This document shows, in pieces, positions 43,578 through 52,029 of a DNA stretch of 64,000 nucleotides. Positions within the stretch are counted from its first letter, which is position 1, and every line of letters begins with the position of its first letter. The stretch is from Bacillus_BA fengqiuensis (GTDB lineage Bacteria; Bacillota; Bacilli; Bacillales; Bacillaceae_H): the NCBI GenBank assembly GCA_030813035.1, contig JAUSTV010000011.1, one strand, 5' to 3'. The position numbers and the translations under genes are program-made. Under the pieces are notes generated by a model. That model saw only the letters and a list, made by a program, of their open reading frames with translations. It was not told where the DNA came from and did no database searches.

Positions 43578-44609
43578 ATGAAAAGCATGAAACGGGGTAT
43601 TGCGTTAATGGCGGTTATGATGATGGTCTTCATCACCGCAGCCTGTGGAGGCGGAAAATCAAGTACGGAACCGGATTCATCCGGGGGCGGAGAGAGCGGG
43701 GAAAAAACGTATTCATTCAAATTGGCTCACGTTACACCGACAAACCATATGTGGCATTTAGCGGCCGAAAAATTCGGTGAGGAACTGGACAAGCGCTCCA
43801 ACGGGCGGATGAAGGTAGAGATTTATCCGAACAGCCAGTTAGGTTCAGAAGCGGATATGGTTCAGCAAATCCAATCAGGTTCCATTGATTTCGGTTTTAT
43901 CACAGCCGCCTATATGAGTTCGCGCTCGCCTTCTTTCGCGGCATGGTTTGCGCCATATGCGTTTGACAGCCTGGAAGAAGCGCATGAAGCCCGTCAATCT
44001 GAAGTTGCCCAAAAGATTCTTGCCACATTGGATCAGCAAGGATTGACGGGATTAGATTATTTATTTGCCGGACAACGCGTCATGCTGTTTAAAGATAAAG
44101 AAGTGAAAAAATCGGAAGATATGAAGGGGCTGAAGCTTCGCGTTACTCCAAGCCCGCCAATGCAAGATTTCTATCGTTCAACAGGTGCATCCCCCGAAGG
44201 ATTGGCACTTCCTGAAGTATATGCAGCCGTCCAAACGGGTGTCATCGATGGAATGGATATGGACCTTGATGCAGCCATCACGAATAAATATTACGAAGTC
44301 GTCAAGCACGGCGCCGTGACAAACCATATGGTATGGCCGGCCATCGCATTAACCAATAAGGCAACATTTGAAGGAATGTCAGATGAGGATAAACAAATTA
44401 TCCGTGATGCGTTAGCGGCAGCAGCTGATTATTCCGTGACGACAAGATCAGCTCAAGAAGAAGAGTTCAAAAAGACGTTAAGCGATAACGGCATGAACAT
44501 TTACGAAATGAAAGCTGCTCAATTTAAAGACCAAATTGAGCAATTCGATAAGAAATACGGCCCGACAGATCCGCTTATTCAAGAATTCATTGATTCAGTA
44601 AGACAATAA
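43578..44609 (+). CDS. dctP: TRAP transporter solute-binding protein (DctP)
   Basis: 343-residue lipoprotein. Signal peptide with lipobox ITAAC (Cys near residue 23), then a Gly/Ser linker and the DctP fold: FKLAHVTPTNHMWH, EIYPNSQLGSEADMVQQIQSG and the conserved Arg-containing MKGLKLRVTPSP that contacts the carboxylate of the ligand. AGAGGGGG before ATG. First gene of dctPQM, suggesting uptake of an acidic compound, perhaps the aromatic substrate used by the upstream enzymes. Confidence 0.92.
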   Translation: MKSMKRGIALMAVMMMVFITAACGGGKSSTEPDSSGGGESGEKTYSFKLAHVTPTNHMWHLAAEKFGEELDKRSNGRMKVEIYPNSQLGSEADMVQQIQSGSIDFGFITAAYMSSRSPSFAAWFAPYAFDSLEEAHEARQSEVAQKILATLDQQGLTGLDYLFAGQRVMLFKDKEVKKSEDMKGLKLRVTPSPPMQDFYRSTGASPEGLALPEVYAAVQTGVIDGMDMDLDAAITNKYYEVVKHGAVTNHMVWPAIALTNKATFEGMSDEDKQIIRDALAAAADYSVTTRSAQEEEFKKTLSDNGMNIYEMKAAQFKDQIEQFDKKYGPTDPLIQEFIDSVRQ

Positions 44610-44629
44610 TCAAAACAAGGGGGAAACAC

Positions 44630-45109
44630 ATGAAACAGTTAAGCAATGGTATCTCGAAAATAGAGAAATATCTTGCAATCATTTTAATGTTTTCGATGGC
44701 CGTCATTGTCACAGTAGCCGTGGTATTCAGATACTTCCTTAACTCCCCCTTATCCTGGGCCGGGGAAGTATCCGTCTTTTTGCTCATCTGGATCAGCTTT
44801 ATCGGAGGCAGCTTGGGGCTTAAATATAAGTCCCAGGCTTCTGTTACGATTCTTACCGATTATTTGCCGGAAAGGGTTCAAAAGGTGCTCGCTGTAATCG
44901 GTCATATTTTTATGCTCTTGTTTTTATTCATTCTGCTTTATTTCACCTATAAGTGGATCTTTTCACCGGGTGTTACCTTTCAAAAGTCCAGTGCGATGCT
45001 GCTGCCGATGTGGATTCCGTACAGCGCTGTTCCGCTTGGGCTGACATGTGCGGCCATTCACCTTGTCGCCAATCTTCTGGATCTTTTCCGAAAGGAGACA
45101 GCACAATGA
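44630..45109 (+). CDS. dctQ: TRAP transporter small permease (DctQ)
   Basis: 159 residues with four membrane helices. The family phrase FRYFLNSPLSWAGEVSVFLLIW is near residue 30-52. AAGGGGG before ATG. Its stop overlaps the dctM start (ATGA). It helps the large subunit couple with the binding protein. Confidence 0.9.
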   Translation: MKQLSNGISKIEKYLAIILMFSMAVIVTVAVVFRYFLNSPLSWAGEVSVFLLIWISFIGGSLGLKYKSQASVTILTDYLPERVQKVLAVIGHIFMLLFLFILLYFTYKWIFSPGVTFQKSSAMLLPMWIPYSAVPLGLTCAAIHLVANLLDLFRKETAQ

Positions 45110-46386
45110 CATTCCTAGTCGTATTCATGTTTTTTGTTTTTCTTTTAATCGGAATTCCGATTTCACTGGTCCTTGGGATGACGACCATTCTCTATTTCTT
45201 GCTCGTCGGGGATTCCATGCTGCTTGAATCAACGCCGATGCGCTTATTTTCAGGGCTGGAAAACTTCGGTTTGTTGGCCATTCCCCTTTTCATGCTTGCC
45301 GGTGAATTGATGAACGGCGGGGGAATTACGACACGGCTCGTAAAATTCACGAAAGTGTTGATCGGTCATGTGCGCGGCGGATTGGCGTACGTAACGATTG
45401 TATCCAACATGTTTCTGGCATCCATTCTCGGGTCGGCCAACGCCCAGGCGGCCATGATGAGTAAAGTGATGGTGCCGGAAATGGAGAAGGAAGGATACGA
45501 CAAGGAGTTTTCATCAGCGTTAACGCTTGCTTCGTCCATCGTGGCACCGATCATTCCCCCGAGCATGATTTTCATTATCTACGGGACGCTTTCAGGTACG
45601 TCCATTGGCGGCCTGTTCATGGCAGGAATCATTCCCGGGATTATGTACGGAGCTGGATTCATTTCATTAATCGCGTTTTTAGGCTACAAACACAATTTTC
45701 CGAAAAGTGAGCGGGCAACCAGAAAAGAAATCATGCAAAGCATGCTCAATGTCCTTCCGGCGCTTCTTGTACCGTTTATTATCATCGTCGGTATTTTAAG
45801 CGGGGTTTTTACAGCAACGGAATCGGCTGCCATTGCATGCGCCATCGCCTTTTTAATCGGTGTTTTTTGGTATAAGGAATTAAAGTGGAAAGAGCTTCCC
45901 CAAATCTTGATCAATACGGTCATTAGTACGGCGACCGTAACGTTCTTGATTGCAATGGCCAATATTTTCGGCTGGATGATTGCATTTGAACAAATCCCGC
46001 AACTGATCGCAAACGGAATGCTTTCCTTATCGGAAAATCCGTTCGTATTCTTATTGCTGGTCAACATCATGCTGCTGTTGCTCGGAATGGTATTGGACGG
46101 CATTGCGGCACTCATCATTTTAACGCCGGTATTGATGCCATTGGTTACCGCATTTGAAATTGATCCAATCCATTTCGGGGTCATCATCTGTATCAATTTG
46201 ACGATTGGATTGTTGACGCCGCCGGTTGGAACGGGACTTTTCATCGTTTCTTCCATTGCCGAAGTGAAGTTCGAGCGGCTCGTCAAAGCGACCATGCCAT
46301 TTTTAATCATGGGTATCGTGATTTTATTTGTGCTTACGTATTGGGAAGATTCCGTCATGTTTATCCCGAGATTGTTAGGATTATAG
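45106..46386 (+). CDS. dctM: TRAP transporter large permease (DctM)
   Basis: 426-residue, sodium-driven transport subunit with about 12 hydrophobic segments. Typical motifs: IPLFMLAGELMNGGGIT near 65, IVAPIIPPSMIFIIYG near 145 and LTIGLLTPPVGTGLF near 365. The longer frame that begins at 44953 reads dctQ out of frame and is discarded: AAAGGAGA nine bases before ATG 45106 decides the start, which overlaps the dctQ stop. Confidence 0.93.
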   Translation: MTFLVVFMFFVFLLIGIPISLVLGMTTILYFLLVGDSMLLESTPMRLFSGLENFGLLAIPLFMLAGELMNGGGITTRLVKFTKVLIGHVRGGLAYVTIVSNMFLASILGSANAQAAMMSKVMVPEMEKEGYDKEFSSALTLASSIVAPIIPPSMIFIIYGTLSGTSIGGLFMAGIIPGIMYGAGFISLIAFLGYKHNFPKSERATRKEIMQSMLNVLPALLVPFIIIVGILSGVFTATESAAIACAIAFLIGVFWYKELKWKELPQILINTVISTATVTFLIAMANIFGWMIAFEQIPQLIANGMLSLSENPFVFLLLVNIMLLLLGMVLDGIAALIILTPVLMPLVTAFEIDPIHFGVIICINLTIGLLTPPVGTGLFIVSSIAEVKFERLVKATMPFLIMGIVILFVLTYWEDSVMFIPRLLGL

Positions 46387-46424
46387 AAGGAAAGCCCTGT
46401 CCTGGTGGACAGGGCTTTCCTTCT
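46387..46424. terminator. Bidirectional terminator
   Basis: AAGGAAAGCCCTGTC / GACAGGGCTTTCCTT perfect stem between convergent dctM and the Crp/Fnr gene. Confidence 0.82.
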
Positions 46425-46437
46425 ACTGTCTGTTTTT

Positions 46438-47124
46438 TTAGCTGATCTCCTTTTCCAATTTTTCAGCGTGAATGAGGAGATAGCCGTCTTCGTCCATCTC
46501 AACGAATTCTTGCTTTCGCAAATGATTAATGGTTCGGTTCATCGTTTCTCTTGATGTTCCAATCATATTGGCAAGGTCCCGGTTCGTAAAATGGGTCGTG
46601 ATTTTATATCGGTCCTTTATTTTCACACCATTTGACTTACATAAGCGCAGCAATAACATGATAATTCGTTCATACGTATCATGGAGAATTTGTTCTTCCA
46701 GTCTATTTTGGAGATCCACAATTTTTTCTCCAAGCACTCTAAATAGCTTCATGCATAATTCAGGATACTTGATTAAAATTCCCTCAAAATCAACGATGGG
46801 GGTAACGATCAATTCGGCTGTTTCAAGGATTTCGGCATGTGCCGGAAAATTCCCTTTTCTGAAAAAACCGGCATGGGGAAACATTTCGCCGGCTTGAAGG
46901 ATGGACACGATTTGTTCTTTTCCCGTCACATCCGTTTTATGAATTTTCACTTTGCCGGAATGGATAAAAAATACACGGTCAAGCGGGTCGTCTTGCATGA
47001 ATACAAATGACCTCGCTTTATAGGTCCGCATTTGTGAAATATCGATAATAGGCTGAAGCTCTTCTTCTGTCAGCTCTTTAAAAAGGGGAACTCCCTGTAA
47101 ATGTTTTTTGATTACTTCTGACAT
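46438..47124 (-). CDS. Crp/Fnr-family regulator
   Basis: 228 residues: cyclic-nucleotide-binding-like beta barrel (about 20-130), dimer helix and C-terminal helix-turn-helix (FTNRDLANMIGTSRETMNRTINHL near 180-203). Only two cysteines are present, so the cluster-binding set of classical Fnr is missing; a haem- or NO-sensing type (as Dnr/Nnr) is possible. ATG 47124 is preceded by GAGGTG at seven bases; the frame begins five codons earlier. A TATGA-N6-TCACA site upstream suggests self-control. Adjacent to RIC and hemerythrin genes. Confidence 0.85.
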   Translation of the reverse strand: MSEVIKKHLQGVPLFKELTEEELQPIIDISQMRTYKARSFVFMQDDPLDRVFFIHSGKVKIHKTDVTGKEQIVSILQAGEMFPHAGFFRKGNFPAHAEILETAELIVTPIVDFEGILIKYPELCMKLFRVLGEKIVDLQNRLEEQILHDTYERIIMLLLRLCKSNGVKIKDRYKITTHFTNRDLANMIGTSRETMNRTINHLRKQEFVEMDEDGYLLIHAEKLEKEIS

Positions 47125-47199
47125 ACATACACACCTCATTACCTGGCTTTAGTAATAGTTTTTGCTAACATCACACTATACTAACCAGCGACATGAAAC

Positions 47200-47215
47200 T
47201 ATGACATTCATCACA
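47200..47215. promoter_or_regulatory. Fnr-type box 1
   Basis: TATGACATTCATCACA: TATGA, six bases, TCACA, one base off TGTGA-N6-TCACA. 75 bases before the Crp/Fnr gene start. Confidence 0.6.
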
Positions 47216-47293
47216 TATTCCATTTCCTCCTCAATAGACTGAATGAAGCCCTGGAACATTTCCTTCCAGGGCTCTACCGTCTTGTTTCGTTGT

Positions 47294-48001
47294 CTAGGCT
47301 TGTGCAACAGCACGCGGGAACAATATATTATTTTCTAGATGAATATGTTGGAACAAGTCAGATTCCAGGACTTCAAGCCGTTGATACACAAGACGATACG
47401 TGCCGCAAGCACCTTCCGGTGGAGTAAAGTCATTCGTGATGTCACGAAGTTCTTTCATCATATCGCCGGCATGGCTATGGTCACTTTCCAGCTCTTCCAC
47501 CAATTTGTGTAATTTTGTACGATATTCATCAGTCGGATTTTGCTCAAATGCTAGAATCAGCGGGAAATCTTCCGTTTCTTCTTTAATTAAATGCTGTTCC
47601 AACTCCGTTTTCAATTCATGGAACAGCTTATGGATTCTTGCTAAATGAGGCTGTCCCGCTCCATGAACGCGCAGCACTTTGGTCACATATGGACTTAATT
47701 GGGGCAACTCTTCATTCAAATAACGATGATGTTTGTTGACAATATGGTCGATCAGCTCACGATAAGAGGCAGTGTCCCAATCTATTTTTGCTTCATTCAA
47801 TAATGTTGTTTCATGATAAAGCGCGTTTAAATTAGTCAATACCTCTTCTGCTGGTAAATTTCTTTCATGAATCGCATCGATAAGCGGTCGATTGCCTCCG
47901 CAGCAAAAGTCGATTCGATAGGATTTGAAAAGGTCACTCGCTTTCGGAAATTTTGTCACGATCTCACCAATAATGGATGTTTCAGTAAATGTATGTGTCA
48001 T
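47294..48001 (-). CDS. scdA: Iron-sulfur cluster repair di-iron protein (RIC, ScdA/YtfE)
   Basis: 235 residues. The N-terminal ScdA_N domain holds FCCGGNRPL near residues 32-40, and the rest is a hemerythrin-like bundle with conserved His/Glu pairs (IVNKHHRYLNEELP, HLIKEETEDFPLI, ESDHSHAGDMM, HIHLENNILFP). It delivers iron to clusters damaged by nitric oxide or oxidants. CGGAGG nine bases before the ATG. An AGCCCTGGA/TCCAGGGCT hairpin at about 47246-47272 follows it without a T-run. Confidence 0.93.
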   Translation of the reverse strand: MTHTFTETSIIGEIVTKFPKASDLFKSYRIDFCCGGNRPLIDAIHERNLPAEEVLTNLNALYHETTLLNEAKIDWDTASYRELIDHIVNKHHRYLNEELPQLSPYVTKVLRVHGAGQPHLARIHKLFHELKTELEQHLIKEETEDFPLILAFEQNPTDEYRTKLHKLVEELESDHSHAGDMMKELRDITNDFTPPEGACGTYRLVYQRLEVLESDLFQHIHLENNILFPRAVAQA

Positions 48002-48068
48002 AGGAATTCCTCCGTAAAGTTTGAATGTTGTATCTGGTTTAAGGATAGCAACTCCTGAACGTCCACGT

Positions 48069-48084
48069 GGTGATATAAATCACT
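48069..48084. promoter_or_regulatory. Fnr-type box 2
   Basis: GGTGATATAAATCACT: G-GTGA, six bases, TCACT. 67 bases before the scdA start. Confidence 0.6.
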
Positions 48085-48157
48085 TCTAACCTGTTAAATT
48101 CATCTTCAATCAAGGATAAATCGCGTTTGATATAAGGCTATAAATTTGGCATGAACA

Positions 48158-48173
48158 TGTGATGCCCGTCACT
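48158..48173. promoter_or_regulatory. Fnr-type box 3
   Basis: TGTGATGCCCGTCACT: TGTGA-N6-TCACT, 59 bases before the hemerythrin start. Confidence 0.6.
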
Positions 48174-48232
48174 TCTTCATGGATGATTGTTTGGTAGTCT
48201 GTAATTAAGGCAATAGAAGAGGAGGAATGAAG

Positions 48233-48769
48233 ATGGAATATCAACATTGCGGTATGATGGCAGGCAGAATTTCTGAACTATGTGAACCGCTGCAGACATT
48301 AAAAAATGAGCATGGCCCGTTGACGGCACAAATGGAACAACTGTATCAATCTTCAAATCTCATAGGAAACAATCCGTCCATTGACAATTGGGTGGAGCAA
48401 ATCAACGCTCTTAAAGAGGATGTAGTCACGTTTGTGCAACATCTTGAGCCGCATTCAGAGCGTGAAGAAGGGATTCTGTTTCCGATGATGGCGGCATACA
48501 TTGGAAGGGAAATGGGACCGATTGCCGTCATGGAATACGAACATGACCAAGCTAAATCGCACTTAGGGACCTTCCTTGAAAAAACGGACAACTTGAACAC
48601 GGAAGTGAAAGCAAACGAAGCGAAGGATCTTGCTGATCTCGTCATCCAAGCTTATTTCATATTGAAGGAACATTTCAGCAAAGAAGAGAATGTACTGTTT
48701 CCAATGGCGGAGCAAATGCTTTCCGATGAAGAAAAAGAGGAACTCAGGAGGAAGGTCATGACAGTTTAA
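48233..48769 (+). CDS. Hemerythrin-domain protein
   Basis: 178 residues forming one hemerythrin-like four-helix bundle. Metal-ligand motifs in order: LKNEHGPL, HLEPHSEREEGILFP, EYEHDQAK and HFSKEENVLFP. ATG 48233 is chosen over an ATG two codons earlier because GAGGAGGA then has proper spacing. Divergent from scdA across two Fnr-type boxes, so both probably respond to the same signal. It may bind O2 or NO, or act in iron handling. Confidence 0.88.
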   Translation: MEYQHCGMMAGRISELCEPLQTLKNEHGPLTAQMEQLYQSSNLIGNNPSIDNWVEQINALKEDVVTFVQHLEPHSEREEGILFPMMAAYIGREMGPIAVMEYEHDQAKSHLGTFLEKTDNLNTEVKANEAKDLADLVIQAYFILKEHFSKEENVLFPMAEQMLSDEEKEELRRKVMTV

Positions 48770-48812
48770 AAAGCGAAAGCCTGCATCCAATTCGGAGCAG
48801 GCTTTCGCTTTA
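48768..48812. terminator. Bidirectional terminator
   Basis: AAAAGCGAAAGCCTGC / GCAGGCTTTCGCTTT stem after the hemerythrin gene. Confidence 0.85.
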
Positions 48813-48862
48813 TGTATTTCCACTAGAGCCGATTATAAACGGCGGGAGCTTTCCCGTTCTCA

Positions 48863-49378
48863 TCAAGCGAAGCGGTAATAAATCAATAGAAATGTCGCTA
48901 AAGTGAAAATAAAGTTAAGCGATACAAAGATAATCTGATCAAGCCTCGTTTTATGTATGGAAATAGGAGGATGGTAAAATGAAACACCCTCAATGATAAA
49001 AATGATCAAAATCATATGAATCATAAAATGTCCAACAATTTCAGTATATCCGAATATCGTAGTGGTTAAGAGAAAGAGGATGGTAACGACTACTGCCAGA
49101 AGCCGATTTAAAATTCCGACCACGAGCAAGTATCCCACGACAAACTCAATGAAAGCAGCCATCACTACAAATGTATCTGCAGGAAATCCGAAGGTGGGAA
49201 CCCCGTGATGATGGATGATTTCAATGCTCATCCGTGGATACACCCATTTTTCAACAGCCACCCAACAAAGTGATAAGCCGGTTCCCAAATATAAAAGTGG
49301 AAATCCCCACTCTTCCCATTTCGTTTTCCCTATTAATAACACGCCGATAATGGCAAGGTAAAAGCCATAATCCAGCAT
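48863..49378 (-). CDS. C-terminal part of a stop-split DoxX-like membrane protein
   Basis: 171 codons from ATG 49378 with five membrane helices and a DoxX-like pattern (EKWVYPRMSIEIIHHHGVP, FIEFVVGYLLVVGILNRLLA). It is in the same frame as the upstream 154-codon frame, and only one TAA and eight sense codons separate them (VLINVGIFH before the Met). The most economical reading is one 334-residue protein broken by a nonsense change. Separate translation from ATG 49378 is possible, with a weak TAGGAA before it. Function unknown. Confidence 0.65.
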   Translation of the reverse strand: MLDYGFYLAIIGVLLIGKTKWEEWGFPLLYLGTGLSLCWVAVEKWVYPRMSIEIIHHHGVPTFGFPADTFVVMAAFIEFVVGYLLVVGILNRLLAVVVTILFLLTTTIFGYTEIVGHFMIHMILIIFIIEGVSFYHPPISIHKTRLDQIIFVSLNFIFTLATFLLIYYRFA

Positions 49379-49405
49379 GTGAAAGATTCCTACATTTATT
49401 AATAC

Positions 49406-49870
49406 TTAAAAAAATAAAACAAGGAGAGACATTGATGCTATCTTCGTAGCAATATGATGCGGAATAAGCAGGATGAGAATTGCCACCCATATCCAAACAA
49501 TCTCGGCCGTAGTCGTTACTTTAAATTCCGGTGCAAACATCGAATATGATAACACTTGCAGAACAAGAGCCAAAGCCGTTCCGTATTTTAAAAGATAGCG
49601 AGACCATTTCCGATACCCTGCCAAGGTTTTATCCATTCGTTGGGCAAACGGAAATTTCATAACGCTTGGTAAAAGTTGAGTCAATATTCCCAATAGAATG
49701 GCAATAAATAAGGCCAATGCTAAAAATAACGGAGATAAAATAGTTTCTATCGATTCTTTTATCGGCTCCTCTTGGGCAAACCATTTCACATGTGCATAAG
49801 CGCCAAAAGGGGTTAGAACTATAAGAGTGATATATAGCAGTACAATCCTATTTTTTAACGCCATTTGCAA
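49406..49870 (-). CDS. N-terminal part of the stop-split DoxX-like membrane protein
   Basis: 154 codons. A first helix or signal segment with the family-like AYAHVKWFAQEEP is followed by three further helices, ending VLFF before an in-frame TAA at 49406-49408. It joins in frame to the 171-codon part. AAAAGGCGG precedes the ATG. Its neighbours, truncated haemoglobin and hemerythrin, hint at gas or redox stress. If the stop is real the locus is a pseudogene or a split gene. Confidence 0.65.
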   Translation of the reverse strand: MQMALKNRIVLLYITLIVLTPFGAYAHVKWFAQEEPIKESIETILSPLFLALALFIAILLGILTQLLPSVMKFPFAQRMDKTLAGYRKWSRYLLKYGTALALVLQVLSYSMFAPEFKVTTTAEIVWIWVAILILLIPHHIATKIASMSLLVLFF

Positions 49871-50044
49871 ACCGCCTTTTGAATTTTTGTTTTAGTATTT
49901 TCCATAAGTGGTAAAGTATACTACTACACGACAATCTAATGGATGAAAAAATAGGCAGGAATAGCCTTCCCTAATGATGGGAAATACTAATGTTGATCGT
50001 ATGGAGATTTGACCTTTTAATACATATGTAGGGAGCTGATCATT

Positions 50045-50407
50045 ATGGAACAAACACTTTATGAAAAAGTCGGCGGAGAAGAGGCCATTGCAAAAGTGGT
50101 AGACTATTTTTATTCCGAATTGGTTTTGAAAGATGAGACCGTGAATCAATTTTTTAAGAACACCGATATGGACAAGCAGCGCCGCCACCAGACAAAGTTT
50201 ATTAGCTTTGCATTGGGCGGACCGAATCAATACTCTGGCCAATCGATGGCAAAAGCGCATGAGGGGATGAACCTGCAGCCGGAGCATTTTAATGCCATCG
50301 CGAAACACCTCCACGATGCTCTTGCCCACTTCGGTGTAAGTGAAGCAGACATCGATACGGCCTTAACGAAAGTCGCCTCGCTAAGGGATGATATATTGTA
50401 TAAATAA
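50045..50407 (+). CDS. glbN: Truncated haemoglobin, group I
   Basis: 120-residue TrHbN: YEKVGGEEAIAKVVDYFY at the start, FALGGPNQYSG near 55-65 in the CD/E region, AKAHEGMNL in the E helix, and the proximal His in HFNAIAKHLHDAL near 80-90. A haem-bound O2/NO protein; group I forms are linked to NO detoxification in mycobacteria. AGGGAG with good spacing before the ATG. It has its own terminator. No Fnr-type box is seen in front of it. Confidence 0.92.
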   Translation: MEQTLYEKVGGEEAIAKVVDYFYSELVLKDETVNQFFKNTDMDKQRRHQTKFISFALGGPNQYSGQSMAKAHEGMNLQPEHFNAIAKHLHDALAHFGVSEADIDTALTKVASLRDDILYK

Positions 50408-50424
50408 TTTCTTCACGTCATATG

Positions 50425-50456
50425 AAAGGCTGCCGAAATTTTTCGGCAGCCTTTTT
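50425..50456 (+). terminator. Terminator of the truncated haemoglobin gene
   Basis: AAAGGCTGCCGAA / TTCGGCAGCCTTT perfect stem and T-run. Confidence 0.92.
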
Positions 50457-50527
50457 CGTAGATAGATTACTTGTTTTCGTAGATATACTGGTCATTCTCG
50501 CAGATAAAATACAAATTTCGAAGATAA
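50455..50527. repeat. Degenerate 21-base tandem repeat, about 4 units
   Basis: The core TCGnAGATA occurs at 50456, 50477, 50498 and 50518 (spacing 21, 21 and 20): TCGTAGATA, TCGTAGATA, TCGCAGATA, TCGAAGATA. The remaining positions of each unit are loosely conserved. It sits in the short gap between two convergent genes, immediately after a terminator. Confidence 0.75.
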
Positions 50528-50545
50528 ATTCAGTTCTGATCCAAT

Positions 50546-51628
50546 TTAAATCCCGCCGCCCTCATCATATGTCGTCCGTTTTTCTTTGCGTACGACTTGA
50601 GACAGTTTAATCGATCCTAGAGCCGCGATGATTGTACTAACAATAATCAAAAGATTGTAAGGATTCGGCTCTTCAAAGAGATTGATGAGAAAATAAGAAA
50701 CGACAAGTGATGATAATGGAGAGATGACCCATACCATCAAAATTTGTTTAATCACGCCTTTTTGCAGCATACTAACCCCGTCTTTCGCTGCGCCTACTCC
50801 AAGAATTCCGCATGTCGTAACTTGTGTGAGCGGGATAGGAAGACCGAATAGGGACGCGATAATCACAAGGACACCACCTGTAAAAGAAACGGCACTTCCC
50901 TGCAACAATGATAGTTTTGTAATCTTTTTTCCGTTTGTCTCTAATACCTTGCCGCCTAATGTAACCGCTCCGAGTGATACAAAAAGAGCACCTATCCAGA
51001 GACCGCTTTGCTGGGACATGATATTTGCCCCGACAAGCGGGCCGACGGCATTGGCGACATTGTTCATGCCCGCCGAGAAAGCTTCCAAACATCCGCCTGC
51101 CACAAGAAGGAGGGACAGCCATTTTGCCCATTTGCCGCGTCCTTTCAATTGGGGCCAGCGATGCTCGGCATAAACAATCATTTTCCCAAATACGAAGGTA
51201 ATAACGAAAGAGATTAAAGGAACAATTACCCAAAAAGAAACAATGACGAGAAGCTTCTCTGTATATAAAGATTGATAGGCAATCCCAACTCCGATGATCG
51301 ACCCGACGGTGACTTCACTCGTTGATAAAGGAATGCCGAGCATGTTTGCCAAAAATAAAGTAAGAGTCGCTCCGGCTAAAATGATGACTACAATATTCAC
51401 CGTTAAGATGCTTGAAGGAATGATGCCGTCGCTGATCGTTTTGACGACTTCTCCGCCTCCTATTACAGCACCGAGAAAAGCCGAAAATGACACTAATAGC
51501 ATCGCTAAACGTTTATTATTGATGGCTCCCGCTCCATACGCTGCTCCCATTGAAGCGGCCGTGCCGCTTGCCCCAATGTTCATTGCGAAGAAAAGAGCGA
51601 CCGCAATGGCGGTGTAAGTTAAAATCAT
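50546..51628 (-). CDS. cysP: Sulfate permease of the PiT family (CysP)
   Basis: 360-residue membrane protein with about ten to eleven helices and the two PiT signature repeats: FFAMNIGASGTAASMG with GGGEVVKTI near the start, and FSAGMNNVANAVGPLVG with GKKITKLS later. The order and wording closely match B. subtilis CysP, a sulfate permease of the phosphate-transporter family, more than PitA. A phosphate role cannot be excluded. ATG with AAGGCAGGG before it. The class-V aminotransferase gene lies on the other side of a 400-base gap. Confidence 0.82.
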   Translation of the reverse strand: MILTYTAIAVALFFAMNIGASGTAASMGAAYGAGAINNKRLAMLLVSFSAFLGAVIGGGEVVKTISDGIIPSSILTVNIVVIILAGATLTLFLANMLGIPLSTSEVTVGSIIGVGIAYQSLYTEKLLVIVSFWVIVPLISFVITFVFGKMIVYAEHRWPQLKGRGKWAKWLSLLLVAGGCLEAFSAGMNNVANAVGPLVGANIMSQQSGLWIGALFVSLGAVTLGGKVLETNGKKITKLSLLQGSAVSFTGGVLVIIASLFGLPIPLTQVTTCGILGVGAAKDGVSMLQKGVIKQILMVWVISPLSSLVVSYFLINLFEEPNPYNLLIIVSTIIAALGSIKLSQVVRKEKRTTYDEGGGI

Positions 51629-52029
51629 GCCTGTTCCCTGCCTTCTTTTTGTCTTTTTATTAAAATAGATATTTATTCCTCTTTCAATGATTCTTCAAAA
51701 CCAGTAAAATAAGTTTTTATTCATAGTAAACACATCGGATTTTATAACTTAATGGTTTGATTATATCCATTTTTCTGAAAAAAACAAGTACTTCCATCGT
51801 TTTTCTTTCTTTTTTCTTATTCATCCATCTATCAAATTGGCCCAGAGTACCTCCACTTCAACCGTAAGGTAAGTGGCGGGAGTATTCATAATTCTAGCTT
51901 ATGTTTTTTCTCAAAGAAGAAACACAGCCTTTATTCCACATTCATGGGCAGCGAGTTTCTCGGGAGGAAAGTTTCCTTTATGGTTCCGCCATCATATGAT
52001 GGATAAGCGAGCGCAGGAAGAGGGTGGAA
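51629..52029. other. 401-base gap between divergent cysP and aminotransferase genes
   Basis: AT-rich near cysP. One inverted repeat at 51853-51876 (CCACTT / AAGTGG with partial extension) may be a regulatory hairpin. I see no S-box riboswitch and no gene with a ribosome-binding site. Confidence 0.4.

Noticed and set aside
44953..45105. N-terminal extension of dctM
   Set aside because: Overlaps dctQ out of frame; ATG 45106 has its own ribosome-binding site and the usual DctM start.
51841..51880. S-box-like element upstream of cysP
   Set aside because: Only a short inverted repeat is present, without the conserved S-box internal sequences.
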